The notes under the pieces: generated by a model
Told to the model about the DNA's origin: nothing
What the model saw: only the letters and a program-made list of their open reading frames with translations
The model's database searches: none
NCBI GenBank assembly: GCA_041499965.1
Contig: JBGQLG010000159.1
Span: 1-12,341 of the forward strand
Length of the DNA: 12,341 nucleotides
Origin: AR5 sp041499965
GTDB lineage: Bacteria > Methylomirabilota > Methylomirabilia > Rokubacteriales > CSP1-6
Direction of reading: 5' to 3'
In this document: piece by piece, positions 1 to 6,950 of the stretch
Position numbering within the stretch: the first letter of the stretch is position 1
Layout of the letters: every line of letters begins with the position of its first letter
Position numbers and translations under genes: made by a program

Positions 1-1
1 A

Positions 2-61
2 CTGGATCGCCCGCCCCCGGCTGCCATGATGGAGCCCGCGCTCGTCGCGACGAAGGTCTGA
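2..61 (+). CDS. possible 3' end of a gene running in from outside the window
   Basis: An open frame enters from the left edge and stops at TGA 59-61. The 19 visible codons end in G or C at 17 third positions, as expected for coding DNA in this genome. The visible peptide ends EPALVATKV. No family can be recognised from so short a piece, and the opposite strand is also open here, so coding on the plus strand is only a suggestion. Confidence 0.25.
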   Translation: MDRPPPAAMMEPALVATKV

Positions 62-100
62 CCGACCGCCCTCAGGCCGCCGTCTGCGTCGCTGTCTGTT

Positions 101-146
101 CAACGGGGCGACGGCCAGCACCGCGCGTCTCTTCCGGGCCCCGTTG
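101..146. other. inverted repeat, 9-bp perfect stem
   Basis: CAACGGGGC at 101-109 is the exact reverse complement of GCCCCGTTG at 138-146, leaving a 28-nt loop. It lies 40 bp after the possible gene end at 61 and could act as a transcription stop, but no T-run follows. The left arm sits in GTTCAAC and the right arm in GTTGGCC, which superficially recalls integron attC ends. The span is short and the right-hand consensus is imperfect, so I do not call it attC. Confidence 0.3.
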
Positions 147-192
147 GCCTGCTCGAATCGTTCGCCGTTGCTTGACAGGCCCCTTGTCCGCG

Positions 193-275
193 CTGTACGT
201 AGGGCCAAGGATGAACCCGCGCGCGTCCCGCTTCCCGTGGCCCACCGATAAGGGGCGTTTATGCCGCCTATGCTC
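193..275 (+). repeat. 83-bp dispersed repeat, copy 1
   Basis: This starts with CTGTACGTAGGGCCAAGG and ends in GCCGCCTATGCTC. It matches copy 2 (1685-1767) with only two differences (T/C at 232 and T/C at 271), and its first 40 bases match copy 3 (12302 to the window end) exactly. The bases just outside differ among copies at both edges where they can be seen, so 193 and 275 look like true boundaries. Near the right end, ATAA (248-251) and TTAT (259-262) form a small inverted repeat around a 7-nt centre. No repeat family is recognised. Confidence 0.9.
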
Positions 276-393
276 GTCCCGAGGGGAGCGAGCGATTGAC
301 CGTCGACCTCGCTTCCGTCGCGGTACTCCTGGGCGCCTTCACCGGCTTTCGGACCGCTTCGATCGCGATCCCACACGAACAAGGGGGCTTATC

Positions 394-1503
394 ATGTTTG
401 GTCTACGAAGACTGGCTCTTAGGGCGATGCTCGCAGTCGTCTCGTTGCTCGCGTTTTCCGCAGGCTTGTCGCCGTCGATGGCCGACGCGGCAACCCTGAG
501 GGTGCCGGCTACCTTCCCAACCATTCAGTCGGCGGTGGACTCCGCGAGTCCTGGGGACACGATACGTATCGCCTCGGGAACGTACGTCGAGCAGGTGTCG
601 ATCGGCAAGGATCTCCATCTCACTGGTTCGGGGGCTGACTCGACGACCATCCGAGCCCCCGGGATCCTTGTCCCCGGGCAGCTTGGCACCAATTCCATTG
701 TCGAGATTCACAGCGGCGCATCAGTCACGATGTCCGGGGTCACGGTTAGCGGACCGGGCGCCGGGACGTGCGACGACGGCGCGCTTGGCGACGGTATTCA
801 CGTTTTCGATGGCGCGCACTTGGACCTCAGCTTCGCCGCCGTCACGCACCTCCACGATACGCCGATCTCCAACTGCTTTCCCAATGGCCTTGGAATCACG
901 ATCGGTGATCCCTTTGTCTCGACCGCGACTGCGACGATTCGCCACTCCGACATCAGCGACTACGCGGGGGTGGGAATCATCGTCTTCAACGAAGGGTCGT
1001 CGGTGACAATCTCGGACAACGTCATCACGGGACCGGGATTGTCGCCAGTAGTAGCGACCGGTGGCGTCGAGTTTATCTTCGGCGCGGTCGGAACGGTCTC
1101 GCACAACGTCATCAGCGGCAATGCCTGTGGCTCACCCGCACTCGGTTGCGGCCCCGACTTCTTCAATGAGTTCCAGGTCGCCGGGATCACGGGCGGAGGA
1201 CCGGGGACCGTCATCACGCAGAACCTGCTCTACGGCAACCAAGTCGGCATTTACGCTGTTGACACAGCGCAGATCAGCCATAACACCTTCGCTGACAATC
1301 ACTACTTCGGCATGGCCCTCCAGGATGGATCGTTCACCGCCAGTCACGACAAGATCTCGGGCGGGGTCGGCGGCGTCGCGGTCATCGCGGCGTTCGCTGA
1401 TACGGAGGCGATCCTGGATAAAGTGAAGATCGCGGGCACGTCGGGGGCGCCCGTCCAGAAGTTCGAGTGCTGCGGCTTCACGACCACAGTGATCGGCCCC
1501 TAG
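394..1503 (+). CDS. secreted right-handed parallel beta-helix protein
   Basis: This 369-residue protein is probably exported and folds as a right-handed beta-helix (pectate-lyase/NosD-like architecture). Residues 1-32 form a Sec signal peptide: LRRLALR, a hydrophobic stretch, then cleavage after the Ala-Asp-Ala at 30-32. The mature part begins with LRVPATFPTIQSAV and then SPGDTIRIASGTY, a hallmark opening for this fold. Repeated short strands of the N-x-I-S/T-x-N type follow (SDIS, NVITG, NVISGN, NLLYGN, NTFADN). I see no clear catalytic set, so substrate binding, polysaccharide cleavage or a purely structural role all remain possible. ATG 394 is preferred over upstream starts because AAGGGGG lies 7 nt before it and a signal peptide follows directly. 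Codon third positions are noticeably less GC-rich than in the genes after 1768, hinting at a different origin. It lies between two copies of the 83-bp repeat. Confidence 0.8.
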   Translation: MFGLRRLALRAMLAVVSLLAFSAGLSPSMADAATLRVPATFPTIQSAVDSASPGDTIRIASGTYVEQVSIGKDLHLTGSGADSTTIRAPGILVPGQLGTNSIVEIHSGASVTMSGVTVSGPGAGTCDDGALGDGIHVFDGAHLDLSFAAVTHLHDTPISNCFPNGLGITIGDPFVSTATATIRHSDISDYAGVGIIVFNEGSSVTISDNVITGPGLSPVVATGGVEFIFGAVGTVSHNVISGNACGSPALGCGPDFFNEFQVAGITGGGPGTVITQNLLYGNQVGIYAVDTAQISHNTFADNHYFGMALQDGSFTASHDKISGGVGGVAVIAAFADTEAILDKVKIAGTSGAPVQKFECCGFTTTVIGP

Positions 1504-1619
1504 TCGGTGGAACCTGGGCCGCCCCTGGGAGATCTCGGCCGAGATGGCGCCGCCCACGGAGGTGAGCAGGACGACCATCGAACCATCGTAGTTCGCAGTC
1601 GAGTGAGGAGGCCAGCGTG

Positions 1620-1694
1620 ATGACTGAGCGACGCAGGTTTATCGCGAAGGCGAGCGGTGCGATGGCGGCCGCCGCTGCCGCCGCCTGTACGTAG
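1620..1694 (+). pseudogene. Tat signal peptide of a truncated exported protein
   Basis: ATG 1620 follows a good ribosome site (GAGGAGG) and opens a peptide with a twin-arginine signal: ERRRFIAKASG, then an alanine-rich core. After 22 codons the reading frame enters the 83-bp repeat at 1685 and meets TAG at 1692-1694. What remains is a signal peptide with no mature protein. Signals of this form are common on Tat-exported substrate-binding proteins of TRAP and ABC transporters, but with the body missing the identity cannot be decided. The break coincides with the repeat boundary, which points to loss by recombination at the repeat or to an assembly join there. Confidence 0.7.
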
Positions 1695-1767
1695 GGCCAA
1701 GGATGAACCCGCGCGCGTCCCGCCTCCCGTGGCCCACCGATAAGGGGCGTTTATGCCGCCTACGCTC
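1685..1767 (+). repeat. 83-bp dispersed repeat, copy 2
   Basis: This copy has the same orientation as copy 1 and matches it at 81 of 83 positions. It sits between two gene fragments: the Tat signal peptide ends at its left edge, and the dehydrogenase fragment begins at its right edge. The frames on the two sides are unrelated, so the repeat was not simply inserted into one gene. The two substitutions relative to copy 1 would both change amino acids in the frame that opens at its internal ATG, so there is no sign of coding constraint. Confidence 0.9.
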
Positions 1768-2429
1768 AGCACGGCATCATCCAGCGCGCGCGGCCCGGTC
1801 ACATCGTGGCCTGCATGAGCAGGATCGATCCGCTGGCGGCGCGACGGCTCGGGGAGGCGCTGGGCGCCCGCGGTATCGCCTTGGTCGACGCGCCGGTGAG
1901 CGGCGGCACCGAGCGGGCGGCGTCCGGCGAGCTGTCGGTCATCTGCGGCGGCCCCACCGACACCGTGAAGGCCTGCGACGACCTGTTCCGCGCGATGGGC
2001 AAGAACGTCTTCCACGTGGGCGCGCTCGGCCAGGGGCTGGCCATGAAGCTCGTCAACAACATGCTGGTCCAGGTCAACACGGTCGCGGTCGCGGAGGCGC
2101 TGGTGCTGGGCGTGAAGGCCGGGCTCGATCCGCAGACGATCTACGACGTGGTGCGCGTGAGCACCGGCACCAGCTTCGCGTTCGAGACCCGGGTGCCGCG
2201 CATCCTGAGGCGCGACTTCGCGCCGGGCGGGACGGTCGACATCTCGTTCAAGGACCAGGAGCTGGAGACGCAGTTCGCCAAGCAGCTCGGCGTGCCGGTG
2301 CTGCTGGCCAACGTGAGCCAGCAGGTCTACCAGATGGCGCGCGCGGCCGGCCTCAACAAGGAGGACGGCTCCGCGATCGTCAAGGTGCTCGAGCGACTGG
2401 CGGGCGTGACCGTCAAGGGCGGGGCCTGA
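1768..2429 (+). pseudogene. 3-hydroxyisobutyrate dehydrogenase family, N-terminal part lost
   Basis: Family members oxidise short beta-hydroxyacids with NAD(P)+, for example 3-hydroxyisobutyrate or tartronate semialdehyde. This copy keeps the end of the nucleotide-binding domain (RPGHIVACMS, then DAPVSGGTERAASGE, the substrate-binding motif). It also keeps the all-helical C-terminal domain with the catalytic lysine in GLAMKLVNN, residue 81 counted from GTG 1806. About 90 N-terminal residues, including the GxGxxG cofactor loop, are absent; roughly 220 of about 295 residues remain. The similarity runs back to the edge of repeat copy 2 at 1767 and stops there. GTG 1806 could start a 207-residue product, but it would lack most of the Rossmann fold and should not bind cofactor normally. 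The alpha/beta hydrolase follows after 4 nt. Confidence 0.8.
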
Positions 2430-2433
2430 GCCG

Positions 2434-3025
2434 ATGGCGACCTACGTGCTGATCCACGGGGCGTACCAGGGTGGCTGGATCTGGAAGCCGGTGGTCGAGC
2501 GGCTGCGCGCGGCCGGTCACGTCGTCTACGCGCCGACGCTCGACGGCTGCGCGGAGCGCAAGCACCAGCTCCGCCCGGGCATCACGGTCTCGACGCACGC
2601 CGAGGAGGTAGCGCAGGGGATGTTCTACGAGGACCTGAAGGACGTCGTCCTCGTGGGCACCAGCTCGGGCGGCATGGTCATCAGCCGGGCCGCCGAGCAG
2701 GCGACCGACCGCATTGGCCACCGGGCCCACGCGCGAGGACGCCGAGGCGCGGATGTTCGCCGACCTCGATCCCCCCACGCGCGCGTGGGCACTGGCGCGC
2801 TACACGCTGCATCCCATCGCGGCGATGAACGCGCCCATGGAGCTGAAGGACTTCTGGGGGCGCGCGTGGAAGGCGACGGTGATCCGGTGCCGCCGCGCCG
2901 CCAACCCGCCGGAGGCGCACCAGCGCCGCACGGCCGAGCGGCTCAAGGCGCCCTACCTCGAGATGGACACCGGCCACTATCCGATGCTGAGCCAGCCCGA
3001 CGAGCTGACGCGGCTGCTGCTGTAG
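2434..3025 (+). pseudogene. alpha/beta hydrolase with internal deletion and frameshift
   Basis: The gene starts at ATG 2434 with the classic strand YVLIHGAYQGGWIW (oxyanion region HGA). It continues to the nucleophile elbow GTSSGG, with Ser77 as nucleophile. Near 2712 the reading frame changes: the first frame runs into Arg-rich nonsense, while the family sequence resumes in the next frame as LATGPTREDAEARMFADLD. That frame continues to the histidine motif DTGHYP and ends at 3025. The two parts total about 197 residues, some 35-40 short of esterases of the EstC/salicylate-esterase type that it resembles. A short out-of-frame deletion between the nucleophile and the C-terminal half is the simplest explanation. 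It probably supported the catabolic cluster by cleaving an ester or lactone, but the substrate is unknown. Confidence 0.75.
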
Positions 3026-3079
3026 ACTGACGCCGGTGAGCAACCGGGGCCTTCGGGCCGAGGCGAAGGAGACGCAGCC

Positions 3080-4057
3080 ATGAGCGTGCAGACGACGTCG
3101 ATCAAGGCGGCGCGCGAGCAGTACACGGCGCATCTCTCCGCGGCGGGCCTCGACGCACCGTGGCTGGAGCCCGGGCCGCTGATCAGGCCCAAGGCCTCGG
3201 CGATGCAGGCGCGCGCGTGGCGCTGGCGCGACATCGAGCCGCTGATCCATCGCAGCCCGGAGTTCATGGCCCCCGGCCGCGGCGCCGAGCGGCGAATCTT
3301 GAGGTTGGACAATCCCGGCGTGCCCGAGCGCACCGCCGGGCACACGATCTCGATCGCCGTGCAGTACCTGCTGCCGGGCGAGGTCGCGCCCGCGCATCGG
3401 CACACGCCCAACGCCGTCCGCTTCATGCTCCACGGCGAGGGCGCCTACACCACGATCGAGGGCGACAAGTTCGTCATGCACCGCGGCGATCTCGTTGTCA
3501 CGCCCAGCATGACGTGGCACGACCACGGCAACGAGGGCCACGGGCCGGTCATCTGGACCGACGGCCTCGACTCGCCGGTGGTGCGCTACCTCGAGAACCT
3601 CGCGATGGATCCCTACGAGGGCGAGACGCAGCCGGTGCGCACCGGCCCACCGGCGCGCCACCTGCACTACCGCTGGGAGACGGCCTACGCCGAGCTGCAG
3701 CAACGCGCGGCCGGCCCTGCCGATCCCTTCGACGACGTGATCATGGAGTATCTCGACCCAGCGACCGGGCGGTCGGTGGTGCCGGCGCTCGGCTGTTACT
3801 TGCAGATGCTGCGCCCCGGCGTGAGCACCCGCGCGCACCGGGAGACGTCGAGCGCGGTCTATCACGTCGTTGCCGGTGCCGGCCACACCGATGTCGACGG
3901 CGTGCGCCACGAGTGGGGCGTGGGCGACTTCTTCGCGATCCCCCCGCGTGCGCTGCACGCGCACGGCGCCGACGGGAGCGTGCCCGCCATCCTGTACTCG
4001 GTCCAGGACGTGCCGCTGCTGCGCGCGCTCGGCTTCTACCGGGTGGAGGCGGCGTGA
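3080..4057 (+). CDS. gentisate 1,2-dioxygenase-like bicupin
   Basis: This 325-residue protein has two cupin domains. Members of the family use Fe(II) and O2 to open the ring of gentisate, 1-hydroxy-2-naphthoate or salicylate in the cytoplasm. The N-terminal cupin (about residues 92-170) has PAHRHTPNAVRF and WHDHGNEG, giving His106, His108 and His147/His149 as metal-ligand candidates. This is the same pattern as in gentisate dioxygenases. The C-terminal cupin (about 235-315) reads STRAHRETSSAVYHVV and IPPRALHAHG. ATG 3080 has AAGGAG about 8 nt upstream; 54 bp separate it from the hydrolase remnant, with a small GGCC-TTCG-GGCC hairpin at 3048-3059. Its stop overlaps the start of the transporter binding protein by 4 nt, tying ring oxidation to uptake. 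The exact ring substrate cannot be read from the sequence. Confidence 0.8.
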   Translation: MSVQTTSIKAAREQYTAHLSAAGLDAPWLEPGPLIRPKASAMQARAWRWRDIEPLIHRSPEFMAPGRGAERRILRLDNPGVPERTAGHTISIAVQYLLPGEVAPAHRHTPNAVRFMLHGEGAYTTIEGDKFVMHRGDLVVTPSMTWHDHGNEGHGPVIWTDGLDSPVVRYLENLAMDPYEGETQPVRTGPPARHLHYRWETAYAELQQRAAGPADPFDDVIMEYLDPATGRSVVPALGCYLQMLRPGVSTRAHRETSSAVYHVVAGAGHTDVDGVRHEWGVGDFFAIPPRALHAHGADGSVPAILYSVQDVPLLRALGFYRVEAA

Positions 4058-5013
4058 ACCGGCGGGCCTTCCTGCGCGCCGGCAGCGCCGCCGGCGTGTG
4101 GGCGCTGGCCCAGCCCGCCCCGGCCCGTGCCCAGCCCGCGTCGCTCTCCTTCGCCAGCTCCACGGGCGCGGTGGGTCTCACGACGCAGGTCGTGCGCCGG
4201 CTGGATCTCGAGAAGAAGTACGACGTCAAGCTCGACCTCAAGATCCTCGACCCGGCCGGCGCCGAGAAGGCGTTGCTGCTGCGCCAGGTCGACGCCGGCC
4301 TCTTCCCGGTCGTCACCGCGGCCGACCTCTATGGTCGCGGCCAGGAGATCGTCCTGTTCGCGCCGCTCCTCTACATGCACATCTACGTGGTCACCTGGAA
4401 CGACGCGCCCGCGCAGACGTTCGCCGACCTGCGCGGCAAGCGGATCGGCGTCATCGACAAGGTCTCCGGCGCCTACCGGGGCCTGCAAGCGCTCGCCGCC
4501 CGCGCCGGCTTCGATTTCGAGCGGGACTTCCAGCCGGTGACCGGGCCCCCGCCGGCGCTCGTCGCCTTCCTGCAGCGCAAGCAGGTCGATGCGCTCGCCA
4601 TCCATGAGCCGATCGTCACCAAGCTGCTCGTCGAGGGCAAGTTCCGGATCGTGATGGGCCTGAACGACGAGTGGAAGAAGGCCGGCAAGGGTGACTGGCT
4701 CTTCGTCTGCGCCGGCGCCCACCGCGAATGGCTGATGAGGAACCGCCCGACCGCCAAGCGGCTGGCCGACATGTTCCTCGACGCCATGCGCCAGATCAAT
4801 CGCAACCCCGATCTCGTCGAGGCCGAGGCGGAGTTCCTCGGGCTCAAGAGCCGGGCCGAGATCGATCTGGCCAAGGAGCGGATGCCGCGCTTCTTCCCGA
4901 CCGAGTGGAACGAGGCGGCGGTGACGGGGGCGATGGAGAGCGTGCGCGAGGCGGCGCGCCTCGCCCAGATCAAGCAGGTGCCGCCGCAGGACTTCATCTC
5001 CGTCCTCCGATGA
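4054..5013 (+). CDS. ABC transporter substrate-binding protein, NMT1/SsuA type, Tat signal
   Basis: This 319-residue periplasmic solute-binding protein starts at GTG 4054 inside the stop of the cupin gene (GTGA overlap), with GGAGG just upstream. Residues 1-26 are a twin-arginine signal (NRRAFLRAG, cleavage after Ala-Arg-Ala at 24-26). The mature part shows the type II binding fold of the nitrate/sulfonate/taurine/thiamine-precursor group. Examples are LSFASSTGAVGLTTQVV, a KYDVKLDLKIL strand, the DLRGKRIGVI motif, and a C-terminal helix region with DEWKKAGKGDW. The ligand is not predictable from these motifs. Because the adjacent gene is a ring-cleavage-type dioxygenase, an aromatic or similar organic acid is a reasonable guess rather than sulfonate. 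It works with the permease and ATPase that follow. Confidence 0.85.
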   Translation: MNRRAFLRAGSAAGVWALAQPAPARAQPASLSFASSTGAVGLTTQVVRRLDLEKKYDVKLDLKILDPAGAEKALLLRQVDAGLFPVVTAADLYGRGQEIVLFAPLLYMHIYVVTWNDAPAQTFADLRGKRIGVIDKVSGAYRGLQALAARAGFDFERDFQPVTGPPPALVAFLQRKQVDALAIHEPIVTKLLVEGKFRIVMGLNDEWKKAGKGDWLFVCAGAHREWLMRNRPTAKRLADMFLDAMRQINRNPDLVEAEAEFLGLKSRAEIDLAKERMPRFFPTEWNEAAVTGAMESVREAARLAQIKQVPPQDFISVLR

Positions 5014-5762
5014 GGCGGCCCGCCGTCTGGCTCCTGTCCGTCGCCAGCATTCTGGCGCTGTGGGCCGTCATCGCGGCGCTCTTCCCACCGACGCTGCTCC
5101 CGGGGCCGGGCGCCGTCGGCCGCCGGCTCGTCGAGCTGATGGTGCGCGGCGACTTCTGGCTTCACCTGCGCGCCACCATCCAGCGCGTCGTCCTCGGGTT
5201 CGGCATCGCGTTCGTGGTCAGCGTGGGCGCCGGCGTCCTCATGGGGGCGCGGCGGCTCGTCGAGAGCGTCTTGGAGCCGTACGTGCTGGTCGGGCTCACC
5301 ATCCCGGGGCTTTGCTGGGCGGTGCTCGCCGTCATGTGGTTCGGCATCACCGAGGCGGCGCCGGTGTTTGCCATCGTCGTGGTCGTCCTGCCGATGCTCA
5401 CGCTGAACATGTGGCAGGGCACCAAGAGCCTGGATCGCGACCTCATCGAGATGGCGCGCGTCTTCCGGGCCTCCCGCGCCGCGCTGCTGCGCGACGTCGT
5501 GCTGCCGCAGCTGCTGCCGTTCTGCCTGGCCGGCGCCCGGCTCGGCTTTGCGCTCGGCTGGAAGGTCGTGGTGCTGTCGGAGATGTTCGGATTGTCCAGC
5601 GGCGTGGGCTACATGATCAACCGCAGCTTCTCGGCCTACTCCATGGACGACGTGCTGGCGTGGACGGTCGGCTTCACGCTGGTCATGTTCGTGGTCGAGT
5701 ACGCCGTGATGCTGCCGCTCGAGCGCCGTCTCGTCCGCTGGCGCCCGGTGGTCGCGTTCTAG
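5010..5762 (+). CDS. ABC transporter permease, SsuC/TauC type
   Basis: This 250-residue inner-membrane subunit of the importer begins at ATG 5010, which overlaps the stop of the binding protein (ATGA). It has an N-terminal membrane segment (about 7-25), the periplasmic LLPGPGAV turn, and then five further hydrophobic segments. The cytoplasmic EAA loop reads EMARVFRASRAALLRDVVLP at residues 147-166 and docks with the ATPase. The family usually has six segments and 250-280 residues, so this is full length. It should form a homodimer with two copies of the ATPase. The GTG start of the ATPase follows 4 nt after its stop. Confidence 0.88.
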   Translation: MRRPAVWLLSVASILALWAVIAALFPPTLLPGPGAVGRRLVELMVRGDFWLHLRATIQRVVLGFGIAFVVSVGAGVLMGARRLVESVLEPYVLVGLTIPGLCWAVLAVMWFGITEAAPVFAIVVVVLPMLTLNMWQGTKSLDRDLIEMARVFRASRAALLRDVVLPQLLPFCLAGARLGFALGWKVVVLSEMFGLSSGVGYMINRSFSAYSMDDVLAWTVGFTLVMFVVEYAVMLPLERRLVRWRPVVAF

Positions 5763-5766
5763 CGCC

Positions 5767-6513
5767 GTGCGCCTCGAGGTCTATGGTGTGCGCAAGCGGT
5801 TCCAGCGGGCCGACGGGCGGGCGCTCGACGTCCTCGACGGGCTCCAGTTCACCGTCGAGCCGCACGGCTTCGTCTGCCTGGTCGGCCCTTCCGGCGCCGG
5901 CAAGTCGACGATCCTCAACCTGCTGGCCGGGGTGCTGACGCCGGACGGCGGCGTCATCCGGGTGGACGGCCAGCCGTTCGATCCGGCGCGTCACCGCATC
6001 GGCTACGTGTTCCAGAAGCCGCGGTTGCTCAACTGGCGGACGGTACGACAGAACGTGGAGTTCGCGCTGCAGGCGGCGGGAGTCGACCGCCGGGAGCGCG
6101 AGGGGCGGGTGCGCCAGGTCCTCGGCCTCGTCGGGCTCGATCAGTTCGCCGACGAGTACCCGCTGGCGCTCTCGGGCGGCATGCAACAGCGCGTCGCCAT
6201 CGCCCGCGCGCTGGCCATCGAGCCGGAGCTGCTCCTGATGGACGAGCCGTTCAGCCACCTGGACGAGCTGACCGCCCGCGCCCAGCGCCGCGAGCTGTTG
6301 CGCTTCCGCGACAAGATCGAGGCCAGCGTGGTCTTCGTCACCCACAACGCGTTGGAGGCGGTGTACCTCGGCGATCGCGTGTGCGTGCTGAGCGCGCGGC
6401 CCTCGCGCATCGTCGCCGAGCTGCCCATCGAGGCGCCGCGCACCCGCGGGCTGGACGACCCCGCGCTCCTCGGCCTGGAGCGCGACGTGCTCCGCGCGCT
6501 GGGCGTCGAGTGA
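5767..6513 (+). CDS. ABC transporter ATP-binding protein, SsuB/TauB type
   Basis: This 248-residue nucleotide-binding subunit powers the importer. All motifs are intact: Walker A GPSGAGKST at 40-48, Q-loop FQKPRLL with Gln83, signature LSGGMQQR at 135-142, Walker B LLLMDEP with Asp159 and Glu160, and the switch histidine in VFVTHN (His193). The Q-loop sequence FQKPRLLNW is typical of the nitrate/sulfonate/taurine branch. It starts at GTG 5767, 4 nt after the permease, with no strong ribosome site, so translation is probably coupled. It is the last gene of the plus-strand cluster. The convergent zinc-ribbon gene ends 12 bp further on. Confidence 0.9.
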   Translation: MRLEVYGVRKRFQRADGRALDVLDGLQFTVEPHGFVCLVGPSGAGKSTILNLLAGVLTPDGGVIRVDGQPFDPARHRIGYVFQKPRLLNWRTVRQNVEFALQAAGVDRREREGRVRQVLGLVGLDQFADEYPLALSGGMQQRVAIARALAIEPELLLMDEPFSHLDELTARAQRRELLRFRDKIEASVVFVTHNALEAVYLGDRVCVLSARPSRIVAELPIEAPRTRGLDDPALLGLERDVLRALGVE

Positions 6514-6525
6514 CCGCGTCGAGGC

Positions 6526-6927
6526 CTAGGCGAAATCTTCCGGCTGGGCGGGGCGCACGATGAGGTCGGTCGCGAGCCACAGCGCCTTCGAGACCGGGTA
6601 GAAGGCGATCGGCATCAGCACCATGAAGACACCGCCTCCGTAGAGCAGCAGCTTCCACGGCGGATCGGGCCAGGTCGTGAGCAGCGTAACGAGCAAGCCA
6701 ACGCCGAAGACGACCTCCGTCACGATGAAGTTCAGCGTGTACGCGCCCAGCCAGTCGTCGTGCTCCTCGTCGTGGCCCCGCTCGAATCGCAGACCGCACG
6801 CCCCACACCGCTCGCTGATCGCGAACCACGACGTCATGACGCGGCCGACACCACAATTCGGACATCGCCCGCGCATTGCCCGGGCGATCGATCTCAGCCG
6901 CGGGGGGCGCCGGGGCTCAGACGGCAT
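6526..6927 (-). CDS. DUF983-family zinc-ribbon membrane protein
   Basis: This 133-residue small membrane protein has a zinc-ribbon near the N-terminus: RCPNCGVGR (Cys22, Cys25), then RCGACGLRFER (Cys41, Cys44). Two hydrophobic segments follow at about 63-86 and 92-115. The cysteine pairs, the HDEEHDDWLGAY stretch after the ribbon and the two-segment tail match DUF983, a family of unknown function found widely in bacteria. ATG 6927 is chosen because the conserved MRGRCPNCG block follows it closely; the longer open frame upstream is a shadow of the AraC remnant. It ends 12 bp from the ATPase gene and is convergent with it. It lies 23 bp downstream of the AraC remnant and may have shared its transcript. 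Confidence 0.75.
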   Translation of the reverse strand: MPSEPRRPPRLRSIARAMRGRCPNCGVGRVMTSWFAISERCGACGLRFERGHDEEHDDWLGAYTLNFIVTEVVFGVGLLVTLLTTWPDPPWKLLLYGGGVFMVLMPIAFYPVSKALWLATDLIVRPAQPEDFA

Positions 6928-6950
6928 GGGTGCGCTGCCCCGGTGGGCCC

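Larger units (their letters stand above)
62..393. other. gene-poor stretch containing repeat copy 1
   Basis: No convincing gene was found in these 332 bases. The plus-strand frame that later encodes the beta-helix protein stays open through the stretch from a TTG at 172. It crosses the repeat and yields Arg-rich, low-complexity sequence, so I treat it as a chance open frame. The stretch holds a hairpin (101-146), the 83-bp repeat (193-275), and about 118 bp that must contain the leader of the beta-helix gene. A TTGACA hexamer lies at 172-177, but no matching -10 box follows at normal spacing. Confidence 0.5.

Noticed and set aside
98..149. Integron attC site (GTTCAAC ... GTTGGCC)
   Set aside because: The right core has a mismatch to GTTRRRY, the span of 52 bp is shorter than typical attC sites, and the paired arms run on continuously without the usual L boxes and spacer. 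No integron integrase is present.
172..200. TTGACA promoter reading into the repeat
   Set aside because: TTGACA at 172-177 is perfect, but the hexamer at 17-bp spacing is GTACGT, not a plausible -10 box, and a single hexamer in GC-rich DNA is not enough.
211..300. Small peptide encoded by the repeat from its internal ATG (MNPRASR...)
   Set aside because: The two differences between copies both change amino acids, the frame continues into unrelated flanks, and there is no good ribosome site.
172..393. N-terminal extension of the beta-helix protein through the repeat, starting at TTG 172 or ATG 211
   Set aside because: The extension is Arg-rich and carries repeat-derived sequence. A signal peptide preceded by a good ribosome site begins at ATG 394, and an upstream extension would bury it.
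2681..3964. 427-codon open frame on the minus strand across the hydrolase and cupin genes
   Set aside because: Its product is His/Arg-rich with no domain motifs, and the plus strand encodes recognised enzymes with conserved active-site residues. Long antisense frames are expected at this GC content.
3160..4053. Upstream extension of the substrate-binding protein within the cupin gene
   Set aside because: The frame is open by composition only. A Tat signal peptide begins at GTG 4054 and coincides with a 4-nt overlap with the cupin stop.
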